The notes: generated from the sequence alone by a model not told the origin. Shown: positions 1 through 6,979, counted from the stretch's first letter. The stretch is 8,442 bases of DNA from Halobacteriales archaeon SW_5_68_122 (GCA_003022815.1 PXSL01000122.1:10072-18513); one strand, 5' to 3'. Translations and numbers: made by a program.

Positions 1-352
1 ACGCGAGCCAGATATGAGACGGGGGCTGGCATCGAGGCCGGTCGGAGCACCCGACTGCGGGCGGTCGTACCGGCAAACGGTTACGGTAATCACTACGAAG
101 AGCCTGCTACTTCCTCGGTGAGAACGGCCTCCGTGCGCTGCACGCCGACCACGACTGGAAGCCGGCGCGCTGTTCGATGTTCCGGAGGTTCCCGTCAAGT
201 CGGGCGACATCGGCGTCACGGTCCGCGAGGAGGTCCACGAGCACTGCGAGGGGCTGGACGCCAGCGAGCGCCGGGTCGTCGACAACTTCGAGGCCTTCCT
301 GCCGGAACTGCTGTGGGATCTCGAGGACCCGATCACGACGGTGGAGCTGTGA
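1..352 (+). pseudogene. C-terminal part of an unrecognised haloarchaeal protein, broken by two frame changes
   Basis: Three consecutive plus-strand stretches read like one acidic haloarchaeal protein, but in different frames. From base 1 to about 105 the frame of base 1 gives sensible residues (ending ...NGYGNHYEE). From about 108 to 163 the next frame gives YFLGENGLRALHADHDWKP. From about 164 to the TGA at 350-352 the third frame gives ALFDVPEVPVKSGDIGVTV and continues to ...LLWDLEDPITTVEL. Each switch corresponds to one missing base, near 103-108 and near 160-167. The G/C-rich third positions and acidic composition persist across both switches, which supports one damaged gene over chance. 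The N-terminus lies outside the window. I do not recognise the family. The gene ends 84 bases before the ABC transporter on the same strand. Sequencing error would look the same as genuine decay. Confidence 0.45.
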
Positions 353-436
353 CCGCCGTCCGCGGCCTGCCGCCGTGTCCGCGGTGAGGCCGGCCGCGAG
401 CACGGCATCTTTGAGGCCGACCTCCCAATTCCAGGT

Positions 437-2353
437 ATGTCGGACGAACAGGGCGGCTTCGAGGACGCCCGCGAGACCCTCGACGGTCACCCGATACGAA
501 GTCTGCTGGCGTACGCCCGGCCGTACTGGCCGCGGCTGACGGCCGGCGTTCTTGCCTCCTTCGGGACGCGGTTCGCCCGGCTCGTCCCGCCCATCGTGGT
601 CGCGACGGCCATCGACCGCGTCATCCTGGGGTCCGGCGAGCCGGGGCTCCTGGCCGACATCGGCCTCGTGCCGGCCGGCGACATCGCCGGCAGGGCCGCC
701 CGGGTGGCGCTCCTGGAGCAACTGGTCATCATCGCGGTGCTGGCGTACCTGATCAGGTCGGCGACCCGGTTCGCCTCGCGGTACCTGCTGCAGTCGACCG
801 CACAGAAGGTCCAGCGGGATCTCCGGAACGACACCTACGACCACATCCAGCGGCTCTCGATGGACTTCTTCGTCTCCCACCAGACCGGCGGGATGATGTC
901 CATCCTCAACAGCGACATCAACCGTCTCGAGCAGTTCCTCAACACGGAGTTCCGCCAGATGATTCGCGTCGTGGCGACGGTCGGGGGCATCTCGGTCGTG
1001 CTGTGGACGTACTCGCCGAAGCTGGCGCTGATAGCGCTGGCACCCGTTCCGGTCATCGGCGTCGCAAGCGGGCTGTTTCTCACCTGGATCGAGCCGCGGT
1101 ACAAGTCCATCCGGGAGACGGTCGCGCGGCTGAACACCCGCCTGGAGAACAACCTCGGCGGGTCGGCGGTCATCAAGACGTTCGACCGCTACGAGTTCGA
1201 GCGCGAGCGGGTGGCCGACCAGAGCCAGCGCTACCACGACGAGAAGGTGGCCGCGCTGCGGGTCCGGCGGGCCTTTTTCGCGTCGCTCCGGCTCACCACC
1301 GGCGTCGTGTTCGTGCTCGTGCTGTGGGTCGGCGGCACCGACATCATCCTCGGGACGCCGGGGGCACTGTCGGCCGGCGCCTTCGCGCTGTTTTTCCTCT
1401 ATCTCCGGCGGCTCTACTCGCCGATGCGGCGGGTCGGCAAGTCGGCCAACAAGTACCAGCTGGCGAAGTCCAGCGCCGAGCGAGTGTTCGGCCTGTTCGG
1501 CAAGGAGCCAACCGTCACCGAACCCGACTCGCCGTACGACCCCGACGGCGTGAACGGCGATGTGACCTACGAGGGCGTCACGTTCGGCTACGGCGACCGC
1601 GAGCCGGTCATCGAGGACGTCTCCCTGGACGTGCCCGCGGGAACGACGGTCGGACTGGCCGGCCCGACCGGCGCGGGCAAGTCGACGCTACTGAAGCTCC
1701 TGCCGCGGTTCCACGACGTCGACGCCGGCGCGGTCCGCGTTGACGGGACCGACGTCCGCGAGTACGCCCTGGGGACGCTCCGAGACGAGATCGCGGTCGT
1801 CGAGCAGAACCCGTACCTCTTTTCGGGGTCGGTCGCCGAGAACATCGCCTACGGCGACGACGAGGCGCTGGCGGCCGAGTGGCGCGGTGAGACCGACGAC
1901 TCGGCCCGAGAGCGGGTCGTCGAGGCCGCGCGGGCCGCCGAGGCCCACGAGTTCATCGCCGACCTGCCGGAGGGGTACGACACGCTGGTCGGCGAGCGCG
2001 GCGTGAAGCTCTCCGGCGGCCAGCGGCAACGACTCGCCATTGCCCGGGCCCTGCTGAACGACCCGGCGGTCATCGTGTTCGACGAGGCGACGAGCGACGT
2101 CGACACCGAGACCGAGGAGCTGATACAGGAGAGCCTCACCCGCCTCATCGAGGACCGGACCGCGTTCGTCATCGCCCACCGGTTGTCGACGATTCGGACG
2201 GCCGACCGCATCGTGGTCATGGAGGACGGCCGCATCGTCGAGTCCGGCACCCACGAGGCGCTCCTGGACGCCGATGGCGAGTACGCGGCCCTCTGGCAGG
2301 CCCAGGCCGACGCGGACGCCGGCGCTCCCCTCGGCGGCCTGGCCGAGGACTGA
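437..2353 (+). CDS. ABC exporter half-transporter (fused membrane domain and ATPase)
   Basis: This is a 638-residue multidrug/lipid-exporter type ABC protein of normal length for a half-transporter, expected to act as a dimer in the cytoplasmic membrane and drive export by ATP hydrolysis. Residues about 25-345 form the six-helix exporter membrane domain, including the coupling-region pattern ending FFVSHQTGGMMSILNSDINR. The ATPase follows from about 370: Walker A GPTGAGKST at 409-417, Q-loop glutamine at 457, signature LSGGQ at 525-529, Walker B ending in D549-E550, and switch histidine in VIAHRLST at 581. All catalytic residues are present. ATG 437 is the first start in the frame after the stop at 350; a weak AT-rich stretch (atctttg, 407-413) lies at the right distance for a leaderless start. 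No partner ABC gene adjoins it, which suggests a homodimer. The substrate cannot be predicted from sequence. Family assignment is secure. Confidence 0.95.
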   Translation: MSDEQGGFEDARETLDGHPIRSLLAYARPYWPRLTAGVLASFGTRFARLVPPIVVATAIDRVILGSGEPGLLADIGLVPAGDIAGRAARVALLEQLVIIAVLAYLIRSATRFASRYLLQSTAQKVQRDLRNDTYDHIQRLSMDFFVSHQTGGMMSILNSDINRLEQFLNTEFRQMIRVVATVGGISVVLWTYSPKLALIALAPVPVIGVASGLFLTWIEPRYKSIRETVARLNTRLENNLGGSAVIKTFDRYEFERERVADQSQRYHDEKVAALRVRRAFFASLRLTTGVVFVLVLWVGGTDIILGTPGALSAGAFALFFLYLRRLYSPMRRVGKSANKYQLAKSSAERVFGLFGKEPTVTEPDSPYDPDGVNGDVTYEGVTFGYGDREPVIEDVSLDVPAGTTVGLAGPTGAGKSTLLKLLPRFHDVDAGAVRVDGTDVREYALGTLRDEIAVVEQNPYLFSGSVAENIAYGDDEALAAEWRGETDDSARERVVEAARAAEAHEFIADLPEGYDTLVGERGVKLSGGQRQRLAIARALLNDPAVIVFDEATSDVDTETEELIQESLTRLIEDRTAFVIAHRLSTIRTADRIVVMEDGRIVESGTHEALLDADGEYAALWQAQADADAGAPLGGLAED

Positions 2354-2408
2354 TACTACCGGCTGTAGCTTCGTGAGGGGTTCCGTCGGAAAACGAATCT
2401 TTGGACGA

Positions 2409-2413
2409 TTTTT
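2409..2413 (+). terminator. possible T-tract terminator after the ABC gene
   Basis: A run of five T lies 56 bases after the ABC stop codon, in an AT-enriched stretch. Archaeal transcription commonly ends at T-tracts without needing a hairpin. There is also a loose inverted pair cggctgta / tacagccg flanking this area (about 2359 and 2443), too far apart to be a simple hairpin. The rest of 2354-2495 holds no gene that I can support. Confidence 0.25.
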
Positions 2414-2495
2414 CGTCGGATATTGCAGGAAGGCAAAAGTACAGCCGACAGTATGAGCCCGCGGATGTGTTGGAAATAAAGACGTTCCGAAGCTG

Positions 2496-2502
2496 TTATA
2501 TT
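2496..2502 (+). promoter_or_regulatory. TATA box for the sensor kinase gene
   Basis: The sequence ttatatt is centred 24 bases before the ATG at 2523, in an otherwise GC-rich genome. This spacing puts the expected transcription start at or next to the ATG, so the transcript is probably leaderless. It supports 2523 as the true start and indicates that the kinase is transcribed separately from the ABC gene. Confidence 0.6.
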
Positions 2503-2522
2503 CGCGGTCGGAAACTCTAATC

Positions 2523-4559
2523 ATGGATGCGGTTCGGATGCTCTACGTCCGCGACGCCAGCGACGCCGCAGCCGTCCCGCCGGGCGCGCTCTCCGAATCG
2601 GACGAACTCGCCGTCGAGACGACGCACAGCGTCCAGGACGGGCTCGACCGCCTCTCGCGCGACACCTTCGACTGCGTGCTGTCGACGTACGAACTGCCCG
2701 ACGAGAACGGGGTCACGTTCCTCCAACACGTCCGTGACCTCGACTCGGAACTGCCGTTCGTGCTACACCCCTCGTCAGGCACCGAACGGATTGCCAGCGA
2801 GGCCGTCTCCGCCGACGTCACCGAGTACGTCGCCAACGACTTCGACGAGGCGGTCGACAGACGTCGACGGCTCGTGGACCGTATCGTCGAGGCCGCCACG
2901 CTGACGCCGAACGACACTGAGACCAAAGTCCGCGAACTGACCGAGGCCACCGATGACGTGCTGTGGCTCCTGTCCGCTGACTGGGAGGAGGTGCTGTTCG
3001 TCAACTCCGCATACGCCAACCTGTGGGGCCACTCCGAGAGCGCTCTCCGCGACGACCCGACGTCGTTCCTCGAGGCCGTCCACCCGGACGACCGTTCGCG
3101 GGTGAAGATGGCGATGGACAGCCTCATGAACGGCGAATCCGTCGACTTCGAACTCCAGGTCAACCCCGAGGAGGAGTTCCGCCGGCGCGTGTCAGTACAC
3201 GCCGAACCCATCTTCGACCGGGACGGGTCGGTCGTCAGAGTCGCGGGCGTCTCCCGGGACGTGACAGAGCAACGGGCCAGGCGGCGCCGGCTCGAGGAGG
3301 AAAAGCGGACGGTCGACAGCATCTTCGACGCGCTGCCGGACGTACTGTACAGCTTCGACGCCGAGGGGTACCTCCTGCGGTGGAACGAGCAACTGGAGGC
3401 CGAGACGGGCTACGACGCCAACGAACTCGGGGAGATGTACGTCACGGAGTTCGTCCCCGACGACGAGGTCGAATCGGTCATCGAAAACTTCCGGGCGGTC
3501 GTCGAGGACGGCCGGACGGTGACCCTCGAGTCCGCCTTCGAGCGGGCGGACGGCGAGCGAGTGCCCTTCGAGTTCACCGGCGGGCCGCTACGGGACGCCG
3601 ACGGCAACCTTCGGGGCCTGACCGGCATCGGCCGGAACGTCTCCGAACAACGCGCCCAACAGCGGCGCTTCGAGGCGGTGTTTGACAACACTTACCAGTC
3701 TACGGGGCTGCTGTCGCCGGACGGGACGCTGCTTGAGGTGAACCGGACGGCCGCGGAGTTCGCCAGCCGCGACCGCGAGGACCTGATCGGCGAGAAGTTC
3801 TGGGACGGGAGCTGGTTCCAGGCCGGCGAGACGGCCCGCGCGGTCGCCGTGGAGGCCGTCGAGACGGCCCGGAACGGCGAGTTCTTCAGGGACCAGCTCA
3901 CCGTCCAGGCGGGCGACCGCGAGGCGGTCATCGACCTCTCGGTGCGACCGGTGACCGACGAGCACGGCGACCACAACATCCGCAACAAGCTGAACACGAT
4001 CAAAGGCCACGCAAAATTGGCCGCCGAACACGACGACAGACGGCTCCGTCCCGCCGTCGACACCATCATCGAAGCGGCGGACGAGTTGAGCGCAACCGCC
4101 GAGACGGCCCGCAAGATACACGAACTCATCAGCGAGGAGCCGGAGCCGAGGACCGTCGACCTCGCCGTTCACCTCGACCGCGCCGCAGAAACTATCCGAA
4201 AGCGCCACCCTCGAACGGAACTCTCCGTGAGCGCCCCCTCGTCGCTGACCGTCAGGGCCCTGCCGTCGCTGCACGAGGCCCTGGCCGAACTGCTGGACGA
4301 ACTGCTGGCCCACGCAGGAACCGACCGGCCCTCGGTGACCATCGACGCGTCCGACCCCGACGGCGGCGTGACCGTCTCGACGCCGGACTGCCGGCTGCCG
4401 TCCGCGGAGCGCGACGTACTCACCGGTGACATCGAGATACGACAGGTCAGACACGCCCGGGGGCTGGGCGTCTGGTACGTCTACTGGCAGATCTGGTACG
4501 CCGGCGGCACGGTCGAGGTCGCCGACGACGAGGTTCGGGTCCGATTACCGACCGAGTAA
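2523..4559 (+). CDS. multi-PAS sensor histidine kinase with degenerate receiver and ATP-binding domains
   Basis: This is a 678-residue soluble signalling protein with no membrane segments. Residues 1-125 resemble a response-regulator receiver, but the phospho-acceptor Asp position is Thr55 (CVLSTYELP) and the usual C-terminal Lys motif is replaced (EYVANDF). PAS domains follow at about 135-250 (ending RDVTEQR), 260-375 (ending RNVSEQR) and 380-483. The third PAS lacks its final strand and usual DxTE-type ending: DEHGD runs directly into HNIRNKLNTIKGHAKLAAEH, the dimerisation helix, with candidate phospho-His484. The ATP-binding domain, about 580-678, is divergent: the N-box reads ELLDELLAHA with no Asn, and the DxGxG motif is replaced by TPDCRLPSAE, while GLG survives in HARGLGVWYVYW. 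The architecture is clearly haloarchaeal; signal and partner are unknown, and no response regulator adjoins. Kinase activity is doubtful. The start is fixed by the TATA box at 2496-2502. Confidence 0.85.
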   Translation: MDAVRMLYVRDASDAAAVPPGALSESDELAVETTHSVQDGLDRLSRDTFDCVLSTYELPDENGVTFLQHVRDLDSELPFVLHPSSGTERIASEAVSADVTEYVANDFDEAVDRRRRLVDRIVEAATLTPNDTETKVRELTEATDDVLWLLSADWEEVLFVNSAYANLWGHSESALRDDPTSFLEAVHPDDRSRVKMAMDSLMNGESVDFELQVNPEEEFRRRVSVHAEPIFDRDGSVVRVAGVSRDVTEQRARRRRLEEEKRTVDSIFDALPDVLYSFDAEGYLLRWNEQLEAETGYDANELGEMYVTEFVPDDEVESVIENFRAVVEDGRTVTLESAFERADGERVPFEFTGGPLRDADGNLRGLTGIGRNVSEQRAQQRRFEAVFDNTYQSTGLLSPDGTLLEVNRTAAEFASRDREDLIGEKFWDGSWFQAGETARAVAVEAVETARNGEFFRDQLTVQAGDREAVIDLSVRPVTDEHGDHNIRNKLNTIKGHAKLAAEHDDRRLRPAVDTIIEAADELSATAETARKIHELISEEPEPRTVDLAVHLDRAAETIRKRHPRTELSVSAPSSLTVRALPSLHEALAELLDELLAHAGTDRPSVTIDASDPDGGVTVSTPDCRLPSAERDVLTGDIEIRQVRHARGLGVWYVYWQIWYAGGTVEVADDEVRVRLPTE

Positions 4560-4571
4560 ACTAACCCCACC

Positions 4572-4692
4572 CTACTCGCTCCCGGCTTCTTCTCGCGGGC
4601 CGTAGGCCCGCTCGAACGGTCCGCGGAACTCCGGTCGCTCCCGAGTTGAGGCCGGCGGCTCCGTCTCGAAATTGCCGAGCAAGCCGCGATGC
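4572..4692 (-). pseudogene. orphan C-terminal tail of an unrecognised minus-strand gene
   Basis: On the minus strand a frame ending in TAG at 4572-4574 reads GLLGNFETEPPASTRE, then RPEFRGPFERAYGPREEAGSE. Acidic composition and G/C at third positions make it look like the real tail of a haloarchaeal protein, convergent with the kinase gene that ends 12 bases away. Upstream of about 4692 the frame runs into the promoter and coding region of deoxyhypusine synthase, where a sensible N-terminus is lost and no convincing ATG exists. It is either a remnant left by a deletion or a chance frame. I do not recognise the family. Confidence 0.3.
4595..4611. repeat. perfect 7-bp hairpin downstream of the kinase gene
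   Basis: The arms gcgggcc and ggcccgc are separated by gta, giving a strong small stem-loop 36 bases after the kinase stop codon. No T-run follows on the plus strand, so a terminator role is uncertain. The hairpin also lies inside the possible minus-strand coding tail, where it encodes RAYGPR, so it may simply reflect codon use. Confidence 0.3.
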
Positions 4693-4737
4693 AGGCCGAC
4701 CGCGCCATTCAAGCGGCCGCCCCCCGAGTTCACGACA

Positions 4738-5874
4738 ATGAGCGAGGACGACAACGACGGCCCCGATCGCGAGGAGTTCGACCACGACCCGGTCGAACAC
4801 GCCCGGGTGTCGGCGGGCATGAGCGTCGCCGACCTGACCAAGCAGTACGGCCGGGCCGGCATCGGCGCCGCCGACCTTCACGAGGCCATCGAGGTGACCG
4901 GCGAGATATTCGACGGCGAGACGACCACCTTCCTGGGGCTCGCGGGCGCGATGGTGCCGGCAGGGATGCGGGCCATCGTCGCCGACCTGGTCCGCGAGGG
5001 CAACGTCGACGCCTTGGTGACGACCGGCGCGAATCTGACCCACGACGCCATCGAGGCCATCGGCGGCAAACACCACCACGGCCGTAGCGACCACCCCAAC
5101 CTCGGAGAGCGGGCGTTCGACGAGCGGCTACGAGAGGAGGCGGTCGACCGCATCTACAACGTGTACCTACCCCAGGAGCACTTCGCGGCCTTCGAGTCCC
5201 ACCTCCGGGCGGAGGTGTTCGAGGAATTGGGCGAGGAGGTCGTCTCCATCGCGGAGTTCACCCGCGAGCTGGGGCGGGCCAACGCCGCCGTCAACGAGCG
5301 AGAGGACATCGAGGCGGGGCCGGGCATCGCCGCGGCGGCACACGGGAACGACGTCCCGGTGTACGTCCCCGCCATCCAGGACTCCGTACTCGGGTTGCAG
5401 GCGTGGCTCCGCTCGCAGGTGTCGGGCTTCTCGCTGGACGCACTGGCGGACATGTCGCCGCTGAACGACCTCGCCTACGAGGCCGACTCGACGGCGGCCA
5501 TCGTGGTCGGCGGCGGCGTCCCGAAGAACTACGTCCTGCAGACGATGCTCGTGACGCCCGACGCCTACGACTACGCGGTTCAACTGACGATGGACCCCCC
5601 GCAAACGGGCGGCCTCTCGGGGGCGACGCTGGACGAGGCCCGCTCGTGGGGCAAACTGAAGGAAGACGCCCGGAACGTCTCGGTGTACGGCGACGCCACC
5701 ATCCGCGAGTTCCTTGCAGGCGTCGCGTATCACGCCGGTGGTAACGTCCCTGCTTTCGGTGGCCAGCCGGCGCTGAATGCGGCCGGCCGTCAGCGGTTTG
5801 TCGGCCGCCTCGAGCACCTCGACGATGCGCGCGGTGGTCTCCTCGTCGACTTCGTCGACCATACCAGCGGGTAG
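4738..5874 (+). CDS. dys: deoxyhypusine synthase with an aberrant C-terminus
   Basis: The enzyme transfers an aminobutyl-type group to a lysine of translation factor aIF5A, the NAD-dependent first step of hypusine formation; haloarchaea may use agmatine as donor (established knowledge of the pathway, not visible here). Family motifs are intact: TTGANLTHD at 95-103, HHHGRSDHPN near 110-120, GGGVPKN at 258-264, and the catalytic lysine K306 in RSWGK. Normal sequence runs to VYGDATI (residue 322). The conserved ending of the family (in human DHS, ASLVFPLLVAE after VYAD) is absent. Instead, residues 323-378 are the antisense of the minus-strand winged-helix gene, up to a chance TAG at 5872. The natural protein should therefore end roughly 15-20 residues past 322, not 56. 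ATG 4738 fits the conserved N-terminus; ttcaag at 4708-4713 is a possible weak TATA box. Whether the product folds is open. Confidence 0.9.
   Translation: MSEDDNDGPDREEFDHDPVEHARVSAGMSVADLTKQYGRAGIGAADLHEAIEVTGEIFDGETTTFLGLAGAMVPAGMRAIVADLVREGNVDALVTTGANLTHDAIEAIGGKHHHGRSDHPNLGERAFDERLREEAVDRIYNVYLPQEHFAAFESHLRAEVFEELGEEVVSIAEFTRELGRANAAVNEREDIEAGPGIAAAAHGNDVPVYVPAIQDSVLGLQAWLRSQVSGFSLDALADMSPLNDLAYEADSTAAIVVGGGVPKNYVLQTMLVTPDAYDYAVQLTMDPPQTGGLSGATLDEARSWGKLKEDARNVSVYGDATIREFLAGVAYHAGGNVPAFGGQPALNAAGRQRFVGRLEHLDDARGGLLVDFVDHTSG
5695..5862 (-). CDS. small winged-helix DNA-binding protein, C-terminus missing
   Basis: From ATG 5862 the minus strand reads MVDEVDEETTARIVEVLEAA, then DKPLTAGRIQRRLA and TTGVIRDACKELADGG. 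This is the pattern of a haloarchaeal winged-helix domain: a first helix, a 'DKPLT' turn, a second helix and a recognition helix. After about 56 residues the frame stays open to 5167, but from there it is only the antisense of deoxyhypusine synthase, so the wing and the natural end are missing. The start is supported by an AT-rich box 28 bases upstream. It probably was a complete small regulator convergent with deoxyhypusine synthase before the two 3' ends were lost together. Its target is unknown. Confidence 0.5.
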
Positions 5875-5885
5875 GCACGCGGCAC

Positions 5886-5893
5886 TCAAAATT
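5886..5893 (-). promoter_or_regulatory. TATA-like box for the winged-helix gene
   Basis: On the minus strand the box reads aattttga, centred about 28 bases before ATG 5862. That distance fits a leaderless transcript and argues for the start at 5862 over the in-frame upstream codon at 5889, which would lie within the box itself. Confidence 0.45.
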
Positions 5894-5955
5894 GCCCCGT
5901 CGCCGGCTACATCGTTTAGTACCGCACGGCACTTTGACGTGTTCCGTGAGGTAGA

Positions 5956-6289
5956 CTAGAGCCAGTCGCTGACGTACGCGACGTGGCCGGAAAGGTCGGA
6001 CATTGACTGTTCAATCCGCCGGACTGCACGCCGAACCTGGCCGCCTGTCCGAGTGATGTCAGCGACAACGACGATGCCGGGATGACTGTCGGTCGGTGGG
6101 TCGCTGAAATCGGACTGGTCTGCCGTCAGGAGGACTCGATTCCGCTTGGTTGGCCCCCGCGAGAACGTTCGAGTCGGTCGCACTCACGCCGAGCTCTTCA
6201 ACGTCGACGACACGAACAATGTCGTGGCCGCCGTTGCTGAGCGCTTGGACCCACTCTGTCTCGACGTTTTCGTCAGCGAGCAGCTCCAT
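5956..6289 (-). pseudogene. DUF5615 (PIN-like, VapC45-type) toxin, frameshifted
   Basis: From ATG 6289 the protein begins MELLADENVETEWVQALSNG and continues through HDIVRVVDVEELGVSATDSN to VLAGANQ. It then changes frame near 6140-6150 and resumes as NRVLLTADQSDFSDPP and onward to ...SGHVAYVSDWL, with TAG at 5956-5958. The LADEN start and the LLTAD-x-DF segment with their acidic residues are hallmarks of the DUF5615 family, predicted PIN-like/Mut7-C RNases. The span of 334 bases is one more than a multiple of three, so removing one base gives about 110 residues, the normal family length. The gene starts 8 bases after the antitoxin stop, as in an operon. As read, the toxin would lose its C-terminal half and be inactive. 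Sequencing error in a short G/C run is the alternative. Confidence 0.75.
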
Positions 6290-6297
6290 CGGTGGGT

Positions 6298-6612
6298 TCA
6301 GGCGCTATCGTCGGGGACGACACGATTCGCCGCGTGCTTGTCGTAGCGTGCCTGGTTTCGGGCCTCGATGGCCCGCATTTCGTCGGGATTGCTGAACGCG
6401 TAGGCGAGGGCCGTGTGGACCTCGGCAACGGAAATGTCGTAGCTAGTCGCAATTGCTTCGGGTGTTTCGTTACCCTCCACGTACCGCTGATAGATCTGGT
6501 GGACGCCGATGCGGTGGTCCTCGATACGGGGATCGCCACCGAGAATGTCCTCCGTTTTCACGATCTGTGGCATCGCATCATCAGAGCCCGACGTGAAGCC
6601 TGTTCCAGCCAT
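6298..6612 (-). CDS. DUF433 (VapB45-type) antitoxin
   Basis: This 104-residue protein carries the DUF433 pattern: IVKTEDILGGDPRIEDHRIG followed by the helical segment NETPEAIATSYDISVAEVHT and ALAYAFSNPDEMRAIEARN. DUF433 proteins are small helix-turn-helix antitoxins that pair with DUF5615 toxins, bind them and repress the shared promoter (family knowledge). The gene is complete and lies directly upstream of the toxin. ATG 6612 is preceded by gggagg (minus strand, 6625-6630), a ribosome-binding site 12 bases away, and by a TATA box. The family homology itself begins near the internal Met14 (6573), which is an alternative start. Confidence 0.8.
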   Translation of the reverse strand: MAGTGFTSGSDDAMPQIVKTEDILGGDPRIEDHRIGVHQIYQRYVEGNETPEAIATSYDISVAEVHTALAYAFSNPDEMRAIEARNQARYDKHAANRVVPDDSA

Positions 6613-6624
6613 TGTTCTTCATGT

Positions 6625-6630
6625 CCTCCC
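6625..6630 (-). promoter_or_regulatory. ribosome-binding site of the antitoxin gene
   Basis: The minus strand reads gggagg 12 bases before ATG 6612. Shine-Dalgarno sites are the exception in haloarchaea, and this one supports 6612 over the internal Met codon at 6573. A second ATG at 6623-6621 (minus strand) lies too close to the site and opens only a 13-codon frame. Confidence 0.4.
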
Positions 6631-6650
6631 TGCGGTGATAGTGGATAGAG

Positions 6651-6658
6651 ATTAATAA
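6651..6658 (-). promoter_or_regulatory. TATA box of the toxin-antitoxin operon
   Basis: On the minus strand the box reads ttattaat. It predicts transcription starting near 6627, just before the ribosome-binding site, giving a short leader. It is the probable site of autoregulation by the antitoxin complex. Confidence 0.5.
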
Positions 6659-6668
6659 CAGTCGGGTT

Positions 6669-6687
6669 CCGGGGGTGCGACACCCGG
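6669..6687 (-). terminator. hairpin after the 6690-6955 remnant
   Basis: The arms ccggg-tg and cacccgg pair around a cga loop, with two bulged G residues, giving a 7-bp stem. It begins 2 bases after the stop codon of the minus-strand remnant and is followed on that strand by the T/A-rich tgttattaatct. That is the layout of a terminator separating the remnant from the toxin-antitoxin operon. Confidence 0.35.
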
Positions 6688-6689
6688 AC

Positions 6690-6955
6690 TCATCTGTCGG
6701 CGCCCCGTGCATCCTGTACCAACTGGGTGACCTCCTCCATAGAGAGGTCGACCGTCTCAACACGCTCCTCAACCCGTTACTGGAACTCCTCGGCGGAGGG
6801 AAGCACGAATCTCTTTGGCACGGTTCGAGTCGGCTCCGCGAACAGTTCGGGTTCTCTCTGTGGTTTGTCGTCTTGTACTCAATCCCGGTCGAAAATCAGC
6901 GTTCGGAACCGTATACGATCGCTGAGCGGCTTTCGTAGCCGCACTCCCGGCACAT
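6690..6955 (-). pseudogene. decayed minus-strand gene, possibly starting with a zinc-binding CxxC motif
   Basis: An ATG at 6955, with a TATA-like box 28 bases upstream, opens MCRECGYESRSAIVYGSER and then stops. Another frame picks up RIRFRTLIFDRD, meets TGA at 6879-6881, continues QREPELFAEPTRTVPKRF and VLPSAEEFQ, meets TAA at 6777-6779, and ends with RVEERVETVDLSMEEVTQLV and QDARGADR before the TGA at 6690-6692. The acidic, helical residues on both sides of each stop look like haloarchaeal coding sequence, and single substitutions (TGG for TGA, CAA for TAA) would restore the frame. One frame change is also needed near the start. I do not recognise the family, and the CxxC could be coincidence. 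The same stretch has an open plus-strand frame (6675-6938) that looks like its mirror image. Confidence 0.35.
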
Positions 6956-6979
6956 GGTAATGTCGTATCCCCGGAGCAC

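Noticed and set aside
107..1237. Long minus-strand open frame opposite the ABC transporter
   Set aside because: It mirrors the high third-position GC of the ABC gene; the residues are Asp/Arg/Gly-rich with no motif, whereas the plus strand has every ABC motif.
1688..2524. Minus-strand open frame over the ABC ATPase domain and the following gap
   Set aside because: It is antisense to Walker A through the H-loop; its only unique part is the AT-rich intergenic region, which is not protein-like.
3588..4454. Minus-strand open frame of 288 codons opposite the kinase
   Set aside because: It is a shadow of the kinase frame; the Val/Gly/Arg-rich product has no domain pattern.
4672..4737. Upstream in-frame extension of deoxyhypusine synthase
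   Set aside because: The 22 extra residues are Pro/Arg/Lys-rich and unlike haloarchaeal N-termini, and they cover the probable promoter; ATG 4738 begins the acidic conserved sequence.
5167..5694. Continuation of the winged-helix frame to 240 residues
   Set aside because: Beyond 5695 it is only the antisense of conserved deoxyhypusine synthase sequence, so it is not natural coding sequence.
6675..6938. Plus-strand 87-codon frame with Leu-rich segments
   Set aside because: Its hydrophobic pattern is the mirror of acidic helices on the minus strand, which also has the TATA box and terminator-like hairpin. It cannot be excluded fully.
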